Origin: Lateolabrax maculatus
Taxonomy: Eukaryota; Chordata; Actinopteri; Acropomatiformes; Lateolabracidae
Reading direction: 5' to 3'
Length of the DNA: 64,000 bases
Assembly: GCA_031216445.1 (NCBI GenBank)
Contig: CM062215.1
Location: forward strand, 1,992,001 to 2,056,000
In this document: in pieces, positions 1 to 10,890 of the stretch
Numbering within the stretch: the stretch's first letter is position 1
Layout of the letters: each line of letters opens with the position of its first letter
Program-made: the position numbers and the translations under genes
Notes under the pieces: model-generated
Seen by the model: only the letters and a program-made list of their open reading frames with translations
Told to the model about the DNA's origin: nothing
The model's database searches: none

Positions 1-2573
1 CCGCCTGCAGCTGGAGGCTGAAACAGCCGGGGGATTTATTTGAGCAGAGCACGTAGTTTTCCACACTAGCACACTCTCAAAAGCTCGAAATCTGTGAAGT
101 GAAATGGGTCAAAGTCGTCAACAGAGGCCTTTCTTAACCTAAACAAGAAGAACAGGCTGTTCCTTCACTTCCAGCGGACACAACTCGTTCCCTTTCCCCT
201 GTTTGAGTCTGACCGTGGCAGCTGAGTTAAGTCACATCAGGGAAAACAAACATTCAGGGTGTTTAGGGTGCCTTGAGACCGTCAAAGCCTTGAATGGACA
301 GGGCCAAGTTACTGCCAGTGATCCCAAACCTAAACAAGGTCTCACCGGCTGGTCTTCATGTTGACAGGCCTTTGAAAGCAAATGCTCTTGTTTACACCTC
401 TGCCCGTCTGCGTCTGGAAGCTCTGCGGACGAGAGTCGAGGTCACAGGTTGTCTAAACAACCAGGTTCTGAGTCAGGAGGACAGTCGGCGAGACTTTGGC
501 TGCTGGCTAAACTGCTCCAATTGGCGGCTTAATGAGTTTACAGAGCTGGAGGGGAGGGGGTGAGCTAATGAACCGGCACACGGGGGGGTGGGGGGGGGAG
601 ATCCCGCTGGGAGGGAGGCCCTCAGCAGCCCAGATGTGCAGGGACTCTGCAGGGAATTCTCCAGGTTCTCGGGAAAGAAGACTCATTTTGGAGAGCGTGG
701 TGTTAACAGACCTGAGGCTGCGGGTCTTTTTCCCAGAGGGAGAGTCACTCACCACAAGAACAGAAAGGGTTATAGGTTTACTAAGCACATTCATGCTCCC
801 CAGAGGATCAAATCTCTCCATTACTGCCGCCACCCTCCTGACTGAAACATCTCACTCCCGGGGAGTCAAACACAGCAGCTCGGTCAGCACCCCTCGGTGT
901 TTTTACCGCCCGACCCAAACGCAGGACTTTCACCCACGAGGCCGCTGTTTGTTTCCTGTGTGAAACCAACAGTCAACATTGACTTCTTCTGAAGTAAGCT
1001 ACATACATTGCGTGCATATTTTAATCCAAATCATGATCTTTTCCTAAACCTAACCGAGCTGAGACTGTTTCACAACGTCCTTTTCTGCTCTTTGAAATGT
1101 TTCTCAGTAAGCTTTAAAGTCAGATAAATCACTTTCTTCAGTTTGTCAATGACATGCAGCTGCTCCAAGCTTCTTATTGCGACTCGATAGTCAAATCTCA
1201 GGTACCATTTTGTAACAACTGCTCCATCACATCAAGTATAAAATTAAAACAGTCCTGTGAATTGTTTTAGCCACTTTAACCTGAGATATTTGGCATCTTA
1301 GTAAACCCTGGGATCTTTGTTAGTTTGGTGACCTTTTATTGAAATACCACTGAAGGGTCAGCAGGGTTAAAGGCATTTTAAGTACCTGGGGGGGGATTTA
1401 GATGACTTGGTGCTGTTTAAACACATCTCTGTCAGCAAGTTAAACCAATACTGTTTGATTTCCTTGTCAACTGGACAAAACGTCCACATCTCCTGCGGTA
1501 GACTTTGTTTTGGCCCAGAAATGCCTGGTGTTCCTGGTGCAAAGCGGCGTGAGGACCCACAGCGTCCCGTTTTACGATGGCCTGCCTTAAAGTTTACGAC
1601 TGCGTGCTTTGATCTGTCGTTGGACTCGCTTGAGACAAAGATATGAGCAAGATGGACGACAGGGTCAAATAAGACTTCAGTTTAATTTGACTGGTTCACA
1701 CTGCAGGGGTTCAGGCTCCCGAACAGGTTTCTGCTCATACCAGAGATTTGAATTATTTATTTTATGCATCTTTTACAATCCTCTGTTAAATGAGTGAGCA
1801 GTATGAAGCATTTTGCTGGATTATATTGAGCAACAAGTGTACTATGTTCAGTTATGAGTCATAACAACTCAGTTTTGTAATCTTGTTTCAATTACAGCTG
1901 CATTTTTATGAGGACTCTGATTCTGTTTTTACATCAATTTTGTTTTTTTGTTTTTTTTTTTACATTTTCTTAATTAATTCCAAATTGTAATTGAGTTCAG
2001 TGCGGTGAATAATATTTCCCACATGCAGGACTTTATCTCCCCTATTGTCAAAAACCAGCTGCATCATGTAAGGAACTTTTCCACCACTGAAAAAGCATCT
2101 GGATCAAAACTAGACACAAACTTGAAGTTTCTGTGTGAGGAAAATTCAAACAATAGTTAAGCTCAAATATCTTTTCCCCTGAGTTGAGTGTCTCTGTGTG
2201 AATATAGGTCCGCTCTTGTCTCTGATTTCCTCTCAGTCTCTGAAGGTCCATCTAACCTCTGGACCTGCTGAGTGATCGGAATGCAGCTCCGCACAATCTG
2301 CTGCGTTTAACAGGCGAAATGATCCTTTTTTTCTGCCTTTTATTTAAATACAAACACATATGCACGGTATATGTGAGACTCTGGGTTGTGTTAGACGCCC
2401 CTGATCATGAAGATGAAAATAGTTTTGCGTCTTATAGGTAAAATCCTCTGCTTCACGCATGGCAGCTGGGGACCATTTGGAAATCTTCACTCGAGGGATA
2501 CAAAGGATTTAGGATTCTCTTTGGCGTTTAAACAAGCCGTAACGTGAGCCATAAATAAGTTTTATATCCACTC
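1..2573. other. Non-coding stretch, probably first intron of the minus-strand gene at 2.6 kb
   Basis: No exon, RNA gene or recognisable transposon was found. The open frames here are short, overlap one another and match no family I know. If the first exon at 2576-2675 is real, this stretch is the start of its first intron, which would continue beyond the left edge. I looked on the minus strand for the LDL-receptor class A cysteine pattern expected in the next exon of an LRP gene and did not see it. Confidence 0.4.
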
Positions 2574-2575
2574 AC

Positions 2576-2675
2576 CGTGTTGCGTGAACGCTCCTAATTG
2601 CACGACGCACAGCAAGGCGATGCGTAAATATCCAGGGAGCAACAGGCGCACCGAACCAAATGCGCAACAGTCCAT
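2576..2675 (-). CDS. Candidate first coding exon with signal peptide (possibly lrp1b)
   Basis: On the minus strand an ATG at 2675-2673 sits in a strong Kozak context (gcagccATGG). It opens 33 codons plus one base before a consensus donor (ACACG|GTGAGT). The peptide starts MDCCAFGSVR, then has a hydrophobic core LLLPGYLRIALLCVVQLGAF with few charges, as in a signal peptide. An in-frame TGA lies 33 bases upstream, so this is the first usable ATG of its frame. The exon ends in phase 1, the usual phase for first exons that precede LDL-receptor class A modules. In human, LRP1B is the neighbour of KYNU and points away from it, just as this exon does, hence the lrp1b suggestion. LRP1B is a very large endocytic receptor of the cell surface. 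The identity is inference from synteny: signal peptides are too variable to identify a gene. Another secreted or membrane protein gene, or a chance exon, remains possible. Confidence 0.5.
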
Positions 2676-2930
2676 GGCTGCGGGTTGAAGAGGTGCAGCA
2701 GGCTGGTCTCAGTCCGCGGGGCCCATTGAAAGTTTGGAGAAAAAGGTGCAAAAGTGACGCAAACCGGACTTGCTCCTGTTTGATAATTGGAGATAAGAGG
2801 CTTAAATTTGCGCGCTGCTCGCTGGAGACTGCGGCTGTCCTGTGCGGAGGGCGCAAAGTGACACAGATAGAGGAGGGAGGAGGCAGTAAACCCCCGAGGA
2901 GTCTGTTCCTAGAGGTGGGTCCTCTGTCTC
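2676..2930 (-). promoter_or_regulatory. Putative 5' leader and GC-rich start region of the minus-strand gene, with a uORF
   Basis: This block upstream of the signal-peptide exon is much richer in G+C and CpG than its flanks. It holds a six-codon upstream ORF (ATG at 2726-2724, TGA at 2711-2709) in frame with the main ATG and ending 33 bases before it, which could reduce translation. No clear TATA box was found, so the transcription start is unknown. Calling this a promoter or leader depends on the neighbouring exon being real. Confidence 0.35.
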
Positions 2931-5577
2931 TCCATCAACATCACGTGGACACAAATCAATATGTTACAGTAGAAACACTCCTGTTCAGACTCGCTGCTGC
3001 AGAGCACAAGACACAGATCCGTGCGTGAAAGTGAGCAAAATGAAACCATAACATCAGATGGAAATGATCAGAGGACATGTGCTGCTGCCCGAACTCCTCG
3101 TTGTTTTCAGCCACTTTACTGACTCCTTTCGAAATATTTTATGCGTTTTTCTGCAATTCTGCTAGTCACAGAAAAAATCTAACTTTCACTGTGGAATCAT
3201 TCAGACAGTGAAGACATTTGTGCAGCAGACTTTACACACAACTACACTGTGTAAACGCACAGCATGGCAGCAGCTGTAGAGGAAGTGATTCTGCATTTAG
3301 AGAAACATGAGGATGAAATGATGCACATGAATGAAAGGCAGGACATTTTTGGGGGGTTTACTTTTAAAGCTGAGTCAACAAACCTGTTTTTACTTTATTT
3401 ATGTAGTATTTTATTTATTATATACTACATTTCGTTTTATCATGCTGCTTGTGTACCTTCTTATCTGTCTTATATTGCCATTTAATATAGTTTTACAATA
3501 AAAATTATTAAATCAACTCCAATTAAGGTAATTGGTTTATTCCTAAACACACTGAAGCAAAAAAGATTAGACAAACTTACTTTTTTATATTAAATTTTTT
3601 TGAAATACACAATCATACAGTATAAGAACAAAAAAAAAACAATATACACCCAGTATATAATTTAAGAAGGCAAAGCAGTACATAGGCTTTCATCCTGACC
3701 TATTCTTTAACCAAATTATAAAATAAAACAAGAAATATGTAGCTTTATTCATATTCACTGAGCTACAAATCCCGAAATGTTAAAAAACTGACTGAATTTC
3801 CCCAAATTTCTCTTCTTTTTACAGCATTTATGGTACATTACACATTTTCTAATTTCCAAGACATACAACTCCTTTAACTACCAACCACTGAACAGGAATA
3901 ATCTGTTCACTCACTTCATTATCTCTTCATGTGACTGAAAACAGTTTGTGACTGAGATGATTTCACCGCGGGGGGAAGTGAGAACCCGCAGAGCTGAAAC
4001 AGAGAAGGTCGGCCTCCCGAGTGTAGAGTAAATATCAGGTGCTGGAGGCTACTGAGACAAAAAGACATACCTTTCCACCAGATAAAAGACCTGAGAGGAG
4101 CAGCAGGTGTTCTGCGCTCGCCCTTTCATTCAGACTTCACTTCAATACTGTGAGAAAGTCTCAGACTTGGACCTGAGACATTAGATGTTTGAACCGAAGC
4201 ATCATAATTACCCTTTTTTCTTTCAGTACAGTGCAGAAAATGTGAGGAAGAGTAAGATGGTTTTTCAGTAACATTTTGCCTCACGTTCAGGCTTTTTGTG
4301 TTTATCTAGGTCGATGTTTACTGCCATATCGTTCCCTCTTTCTTGCCCCTCACTTCCTATTGCCGTTCTGTCTCTACACCTTCAAATAAAAGCCGAAAAA
4401 GCCCTAAAAGTGCCAAAATAAGTAAAAGGATGTGTTTGAACTACTCTTCACTTGTCCACTTTAAGTATACTGAAACCATTTTATTGTCTATATATTGTAT
4501 CTTTCAGTCTAGATTTAGTTTATTTGGCTTTAACTCAACCTCAAGTTTACTTATTGTTTCCTCCAGGAATACTCCCAGAAATTAACTCCTAAAGACCCCA
4601 TGAAATGGGCCAATGAAGTCATCACAGGTGTTTCACTGATCCCGCCCTTTCTACCTGCCAGTCTCTCCATATCTAAAAGCTGATTGGTTTACACTTCAGG
4701 TTGACCCCCCAGCGACCTGTTTCAACAGGAAATCGATCAGGTAAAGGAGGTAAGGACGCCATTACATGTGACACCATCTTTCAATTAGTTGCAAAGTGTC
4801 CAACATTTTGCTGGATTTGACATATTTCGGTAAGTTTTAAGGTTGTTTTTGCGTGTTTAAGTAAGTTTTCAACTACAACTTGGCCAGCTCCAGCTGCTGA
4901 GGAAGATTGTGTGGTACAGTCGAAAGCTCTGGAACAGCTAATTAAGAAAAATGCTTTTCAAAACTTTTCAAAGATTTCAACTGTTTAAAAGTAGGGAGGA
5001 AATGTTTAAAAAACAAAAAAAAAGGTTGCCAGGTGGGAAGAAATGTGTGAAATCTTGATTTTTAAAATGCAGTTTGGATTCCTTTGTCCAAACTTTTCCC
5101 GTCATTAACGAAATCTGACCTTGCAACCTCCTTTTGTACAATTCCCTCTCACCCCCCCTGCTGCTCCTGCACTAAACCCCAATTTGTCCTGTAACTCTGG
5201 GCCTATTCACACCTGTCCTATGTGTTTTAAAGTGCCGTATCATGCACATTAGACCCTTTGAGGAGGTGGCTCCTGGCTGAATAGTCTTTACAGGAGTGCG
5301 GACATTATCTGCCGCCTCCTTTTTGATGTTTGTGCCCTGAGAAACGACGAGGGAGGAAGTTTCAGTCCTGCCTCCTGAGCGCTTCCAGATGTCACGCGTC
5401 CTCCTTTTTACTGTGAGAAAAACAAGGGAAGAACATACAAGAGGCATGTCAGCAGCTACGATGCCCCCAAACATCTTGCAACCATATTGTTTCTGCACTC
5501 TTAAAAGCCATGAGTCATTTTTAACACGTCTGCGTGCTTTGCTTTTCCAAAACACCATCTTGTTTCTTCCCAACACA
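2931..5577. other. Intergenic sequence without recognised features
   Basis: AT-rich sequence with short homopolymers around 3.5-3.7 kb and a few small chance frames. No splice-flanked coding segment, tRNA or identifiable transposon was recognised. It separates the minus-strand candidate first exon from the decayed CACTA-like element. Confidence 0.4.
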
Positions 5578-5769
5578 CACTCAAAAAATGAACTGTGTGA
5601 GTTGAGTTTAATAAATGTATAAATGATAAATTTTAATATATATTTAAGTTGGCTTTTAAAACACAGTCCACTTTAGCAGGTTTAACTTCAACTGAAGCCG
5701 CTTGATTTGATGCTGAGTGAATCGCACAATCTCAAACGGTAAATTTGTCCTCGATGAGTTTCCGTACGA

Positions 5770-6110
5770 CAGACGTTGCGCATGCTCAGAAGCTCCCTCC
5801 ATAAAGATTTTCCCGCTCTGTTGGGCCCATAGAGCATGCGCACTAGCGTTTCTGTAAGCTGTTTTAAAGTGTTAAAACTGGGTGGTTGATGATCCTCAAA
5901 AACAATATCCACTGAGTTGCTGCCGTCTCTTTCTCAGTGTTAGTTAATGGAGAGAAAGTCTTCTTGGGCCCGATGGCGTCAGTACGGACCCGGAAGTTGT
6001 AGTTCCACCGTTTGGCCGCCATGTTAGATTAGCCTCAAAGTGTGGCGCACTTCCTGCGGGCTTTCCCACGTGGAGTAACGGGAATAAGTGGCGCGAGCAG
6101 CGTGGGCGCG
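5770..6110 (+). promoter_or_regulatory. TATA-less promoter with NRF-1, ETS and YY1-like sites
   Basis: The stretch contains two NRF-1-like sites (GCGCATGCTC near 5779 and AGCATGCGCA near 5831). It also has an ETS/GABP site (ACCCGGAAGT near 5989), a YY1-like GGCCGCCATGTT near 6013 and a reverse ETS site (CACTTCCTG near 6048). There is no TATA box. This combination is typical of housekeeping or bidirectional vertebrate promoters. It lies just before a CAG|GTGAGC donor and about 1.2 kb upstream of the zinc-finger pseudogene, so it was probably that gene's promoter. Whether it still works is unknown. Confidence 0.55.
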
Positions 6111-6235
6111 GGAGGAGCTCAGGCTGCAGGAGAGTCAGGACCGAGTATTATCCGAGTATTATCCGAGTATGTGTTTCTAATGCGGTCTATGAAGTTAGCG
6201 TGTCAGCGTGCGGTTAAAAGATCCGTGCGCTGCTG

Positions 6236-6584
6236 GCAGACAGGTGAGCAGGCAGGTGAGCAGGCAGGCAGGCAGGCAGACAGGTGAGCAGGCAGGCAGG
6301 CAGGCAGACAGGTGAGCAGGCAGGCAGGTGAGCAGGCAGGCAGACAGGTGAGCAGGCAGGCAGGTGAGCAGGCAGGCAGACAGGTGAGCAGGCAGGCAGG
6401 TGAGCAGGCAGGTGAGCAGGCAGGTGAGCAGGCAGACAGACAGGTGAGCAGACAGGTAGGCAGACAGGTGAGCAGGCAGGCAGGTGAGCAGGCAGACAGA
6501 CAGGTGAGCAGGCAGGCAGGCAGGCAGACAGGTGAGCAGGCAGGTGAGCAGGCAGACAGACAGGTGAGCAGGCAGACAGACAGG
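6236..6584 (+). repeat. Minisatellite of CAGGTGAGCAGGCAGGCAGA-type units
   Basis: About 350 bp of irregular tandem repeats built from the blocks CAGGTGAGCAGG, CAGG and CAGACAGA. I counted 18 exact copies of CAGGTGAGCA. Each copy holds both a consensus 5' splice site (CAG|GTGAGC) and a CAGGTG E-box, the core bound by ZEB and SNAI repressors. The array starts exactly where a first-exon donor would be expected downstream of the promoter. The long Cys/Leu/Pro-rich and Gln/Ala-rich frames across it, on both strands, are by-products of the repeat. Confidence 0.95.
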
Positions 6585-7004
6585 TTCATGAGACTGTACA
6601 TATGCTGTAGCAGGTGAAAAGCATGGATGTAAAATATAGCTGTGTTGTTGGCAGTGTTGAATAAATCTGCATGGTTTGTCTGGCAATACCTGAAAATGCA
6701 TCAACACCCAACTGTTAATAAAATATCATTAAAACTTAATGCGCTTTGTAACCAGTCTGCAAATATATACTCAAGTGCAGTAACCAGACCTGTACCAGAC
6801 CCTGAGTTCTGCATGTATCATTGCTTGAAAAACACAGACCAGGCTTCAAACTAGTCAGTTTTCCAGTATGTTTTGTACTAAGCTTTTGTTGATCTATCAT
6901 GGTCGTGTTTTAATGTTATCAGACCTGGAAAACTAAGTGTTTTTGTTCTATATATTTCCTAGTTCTGTTTTCTAACCACAACTCTGGTGAATGTGTTTTT
7001 ACAG

Positions 7005-7064
7005 GACATCTCTGTCTGGAAGAACATTTCTGAGCTTAGAGGCTGGATTTATGTGTGGCTCATG
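7005..7064 (+). other. Candidate second (non-coding) exon of the zinc-finger/Tnp2-like pseudogene
   Basis: Sixty bases flanked by a good acceptor (TGTGTTTTTACAG) and a good donor (ATG|GTGAGT). It lies between the promoter/minisatellite block and the coding exon that begins after the acceptor at 7246-7247. It probably belonged to the 5' leader of that broken gene. Evidence is limited to the splice signals. Confidence 0.4.
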
Positions 7065-7247
7065 GTGAGTACAATGGCCATCTTCTTATTTAGTGACTGT
7101 TTTTATAAAAAAAAAAAAAAGTATTGAACATTGTAATGAAGGGTCAAAGTTTATCTGAAAGATTAACATTATATGTGTTTTACATAGAAGAAGCAACTAA
7201 TATATACAACTACAATATGGGATAGTAATTTTTTGTTTCATTTTCAG

Positions 7248-8105
7248 TAACATGAATGTGGAAGTGTTAAGACTGTGCTGCACAAGAAACTACAAGATAT
7301 CATCGTTATTGAAGCACTACAGGTTAAAACATGGCCACTTTGGCCGCAGACACTCTTATCCATGCACATATTCAAATTGCCCGTGCACATTTAAAACTTG
7401 GAATGCATTTTGAAGTCACTGTATGTAGATCACATTTTGATCGGACATCTCAAAGATCAGTAGATTGTACAACATTTAGCTGCTATCACTGTTCACGTAG
7501 TGGCATTGCCTCATTGAGAGATTTCTTACGCATGTTAACAGCCAGATTTTCTGTCAGGGGATGAATTGAGAATCTCTGTTTGTCTTTACGTAGATGACTT
7601 TGAAGTTTGCAACCCCCTCGGTACTTTGCGTGAAACACACAAACTCTTGCTGTCTATTGGATTTTGGGAAATTTGCCTCCTGGCAGCCATTCTTCTTTGG
7701 CCTCAATATACCCGGCTCTTTTACATAAAAGTGATGACCACGGCTTTGTGGAAAGTTTCTTGGGGCAATATTTCTGTAGGTTTTGTACAGCTCAGCGGGC
7801 GGAAACCCAGGTTAAAAGAAGTGAAATCGGGTGCATTTACACCCAGAAATAAAGAGCTTCATCAAGTCCATGTACGTAAATACTGCGCAAGCAAAAGAGG
7901 TACTTCAAATGTGTATATTGGAAAACACGTTGATCTTCATATGCAGAAAATTATCTTCATGGTATAGGGAGCACTACAGAGCATTTGAACTCCAGTCATC
8001 TTCAGCAAGAGAGATTGTGTTGGCTGAGTTAAGTGAACTGACTGTATCTTTTAAGGGTTCCACACTTGTAGTCGACCAGTGGATAGCTGTCATACATGTC
8101 TGGTA
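7248..8105 (+). pseudogene. Broken zinc-finger / Tnp2-type transposase-like gene (fish multicopy family)
   Basis: After an acceptor TTTTCAG, an ATG at 7252 opens a frame beginning MNVEVLRLCC. It continues with SSLLKHYRLKHGHFGRRH and a C2H2-like segment PCTYSNCPCTFKTWNAF, then stops at TGA. Farther on, another frame (from about 7566) reads LRISVCLYVDDFEVCNPLGT. A third, near 7664, reads MGNLPPGSHSSLASIYPALL. A fourth (from about 7831) ends with FICRKLSSWYREHYRAFELQ. These match, in order, the N-terminal, middle and C-terminal parts of a long fish protein family whose DDFEVCNPLG core resembles CACTA (Tnp2-type) transposases. Intact members are far longer, so the copy has large internal deletions as well as several frameshifts and stops. 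It cannot encode a full protein. The family match is from memory and was not searched. Confidence 0.65.
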
Positions 8106-8737
8106 ATTATTCCTAATCTTTATTTGACTTTGACTGAATGTCTTTATGAGAATGAAGGTAAAAATAAGACACAGAAATGTAAATGCTTAAAAAAACGAAC
8201 TGATTTTACAAATAAGTGAGGACTACTTCATATGTGACGTGTATTTTGTGGCTTCAGGGGAGGTGAGGATGTCACTTGAGCCAGCGTCTGTTGCTGAAGA
8301 CTACAAGTTTGAAAATGAAATGAATGTGGGGATGTGCAGTTAGAAAGAAGTGAGGTTAATCTATGCAGTCAAGTAAGTAGAGTTGCGTTTTGGGTATTGT
8401 AGGCACTAGGACAACTGCCCATCAAGTCTGATAATGTTATAGGAGTGCAATGGTAACTCTGAAGTATCTTCTTAAATGGAGAATTGCCATTTTATTGCAC
8501 TCTGAAAATGTATTTTTTAAATATCTTTGCTAATTTACATGTTTTCAATTACAATTTCATTTTAATTAAAAATCATTCAGCAGACTAGTTTTGTAAATGT
8601 TTTTGTGAAAAATAAGTGAGTGACATTTCAAATCAAACTGGGTTAAACTGGATTACCATGCAACAATAGTGGGCAAAAGATAATGCTGACTCAATGTTCC
8701 CTATGGGTTTATAACTCTACATATGGTCAGTAATCAT

Positions 8738-8760
8738 AAAAAAAAAAAAAAAAAAAAAAA
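8738..8760 (+). repeat. A-homopolymer (23 A)
   Basis: An uninterrupted run of 23 A lies between the two broken genes of the CACTA-like element. It could be a retroposon tail or an expanded mononucleotide tract. No retroposon body was recognised directly upstream. Confidence 0.9.
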
Positions 8761-8899
8761 GCAAATCAAAGGATAACATTAAGTTTTTGACTTTTGTGGA
8801 CAGTTTGAGGAATACTTGTAGTTGTATTACTTATGACTTGTTTTTCATCTTTTTCTTCTGCTTTTTCTTTTTTTCTTCCAGAATAACCTTTTGACCAGT

Positions 8900-10225
8900 A
8901 TGGCTACTTCAGCAGTGCTTTGCATCATCCTAGGAGAAAATTACTCTTCAAAATTAACCCTGCCTTTGGGAATATCAGGCTCTGTACAGGAATTTAAAAG
9001 TGAGATAAAGAGACAATGTGAGTTGTCAGGAGACTTTAGTGTTTTTTTTTTTATTTTTTTTTTATTATTATTTATTTTTTTTTTTAAGGAATGTTCACCC
9101 AAAAAAAAATAGTAATTATCAGTTTTTTCTAATGTGATGCAGACTACATTGTTTCAGAACTCACACTACGTTTTATGTACCACTCTAACATCATGTTTTA
9201 ACTACGATTCATCAGGAAGTAAAAATACCTTTTCATTGATTTAGATAATTCCATTGTTTTCATTAACCTATATTGTGTTGTTGTGGACCACAAAACATTT
9301 ATAAGTTTTATACTGTCATTGTTAAATGTTTGTAGGTGGAAGTGGAGTTTGCTGGCATCACCACAGTCCCACTGAGATCTTAGTTCATGCAGCAGCTAGA
9401 TCACCACTCCTCCCAGCTGATAAGAGTTCCTCAAAGAAAGGAGGACCTGCTGGACGAAAAATAAGGAGTATCACGGTGTCTTTGGTTTGCAGTTGTTGCT
9501 TATTGTACTGCTTATGGATGTAATGGAAACATGCATATACTGTAAATATATTGCTTGGATAATCATTATGCTTGGAAGATGCATGCTAAAAATTAGGAGT
9601 CTGACAGTTTGCTTGTGTTAATTGCTGCACAATACAATATATTAACCGCTCTTCCACACGTCCCATGTTCCATGCAGAATGACGCCATTGAAACAAGAGC
9701 CTGCATACTGAAAGCACTCATTTTTTACCTCAACGAAGACCCTGAAAACCTCCATAAGGGAGTACCTTGTAAGTATTTTGACCTCTGCTTGCCACAGAAT
9801 TACTGAGACTGAAAATGTGATCGCTGTTTGCACTTCTTGTAGCTGCTTGGGCAACATTGGAGGTCTACAGCACAATAAGATGTCGTGTGTGTATGTTTAG
9901 GCTGAAGGTTTATTTATTCTGTTTTTGAGGATGTTGAGGACCTGGCGTACCAGACGATCCGGGGAATCTTCGCCATAAAGAAGGAAGGTGCAGAACCCAC
10001 AGATGTCTTGGGAGATGTTGGAACAATCACTGAAGGATGTGGAAGTGCTTCAAGGCCTCGGTAACATTGCGAATGCACTCTCCATTTTATTTGACCTCAT
10101 GTACTCATTGGACTTGAGCTACCCAACAAACCTAAAGTACACATTTGAGGTAATACAAAAAAATTATGGAACTGGATGGCAACCATCTCAACAAAGGCTT
10201 AAGTGCTAAAAAACAAACTGTTTGA
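8900..10225 (+). pseudogene. Broken SAMD3-like (fish multicopy) gene
   Basis: After a pyrimidine-rich tract and AG, an ATG at 8900 opens MATSAVLCIILGENYSSKLT and ISGSVQEFKSEIKRQCELSG, the usual N-terminus of the SAMD3-like proteins multicopy in fish. Later segments follow family order: VEVEFAGITTVPLRS, then a TAG stop, then FMQQLDHHSSQLIRV (9339-9434). NDAIETRACILKALIFYLNE (about 9680-9740), DVEDLAYQTIRGIFAIKKEG (from about 9930) and NALSILFDLMYSLDLSYPTN with YTFEVIQK follow, the last within 10021-10165. At least three frameshifts are visible: at about 9437 between PQRK and KKGGPAGRK, at about 10016-10020, and in the A-run at about 10158-10164. Several expected middle exons are missing. The copy is non-functional. 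No function is established for the family. Confidence 0.7.
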
Positions 10226-10769
10226 AGGAACAATTTAAATAAGACATTGCAAGTTGAGCATGAAGCATTAGCATCTAACTAACAAAGTATCTAACATAAA
10301 TCAGTTTGGTGGAAATTGTTGACATAAGTGGATTAAATCAAAACATTGTACTCGATGTTTTGATTATTCCAGTTTGACTTAAAAGTGACAACAAGCTAAT
10401 TTCTGTTTCCAGCTCTTGTGGAAAACAGTAATTTCTAAAATGCTATATATATTTTTATTTTAATGACCTGAAAATGATCATCCAGCATCTGTAGGCTTAG
10501 AGGGCAGGGTGGATGGGGTCAAAGGTCGATCAGCTCGACCTAGAGGGCATGTCTCTTTTTTAAAGTTTTCCTGAAGGTCACGTCTGAGGTGAGCTGTTCA
10601 CATCAAGCGTGAGACTTTGGGAGTCCATTTATCAGCAGCACGTGTAGTTTAAAGGCACAGATGGACTCACTGTTCAGCAGCAGCTACATAAAGGACACAG
10701 TTAAAAAGTTAGTGCAGTCAGACTTCATTCGTTTTCAAAAAGGTTCCTAGAGGGTTCTTCAACTGTGTC

Positions 10770-10890
10770 TTTGAGGCAGATGGCCGCCCTCCAAGAGCCC
10801 AATTCTGCCGAAGGTTTCTGCCTGTTTTTAAAAGTGAGTTTTTCCTTCCCACTGTTGCCAAGTGCATGGGTAATAGTTGTAATATTTTTT
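10770..10890 (+). mobile_element. 3' end fragment of an L2-like LINE
   Basis: The stretch reading TTCTGCCGAAGGTTTCTGCC, then a fill-in such as GAGTTTTTCCTTCCCACTGT and GCCAAGTGC, matches the well-known 3' untranslated tail of fish L2-like LINEs. Only the tail is present, as expected for a 5'-truncated insertion. A T/A-rich tract follows (about 10886-10910). It sits near the right side of the decayed CACTA-like element. The subfamily is not assigned. Confidence 0.6.

Noticed and set aside
532..963. 143-codon plus-strand frame near the left edge
   Set aside because: It overlaps opposite-strand and shifted frames of similar length, crosses a G-rich run and shows no domain or splice support.
5389..5622. 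77-codon frame before the CACTA-like element as a gene
   Set aside because: Opposite-strand frames overlap it, and its 3' end runs into the transposon end. No domain seen.
6236..6584. Possible CRISPR-like array
   Set aside because: Units are short, adjoin without unique spacers and vary in length, and the genome is vertebrate. It is a minisatellite.
6195..6707. 170- and 132-codon minus-strand Cys/Leu/Pro-rich frames and a 101-codon plus-strand Gln/Ala-rich frame
   Set aside because: They are translations of the minisatellite in several frames at once; the length comes from the repeat period lacking stops.
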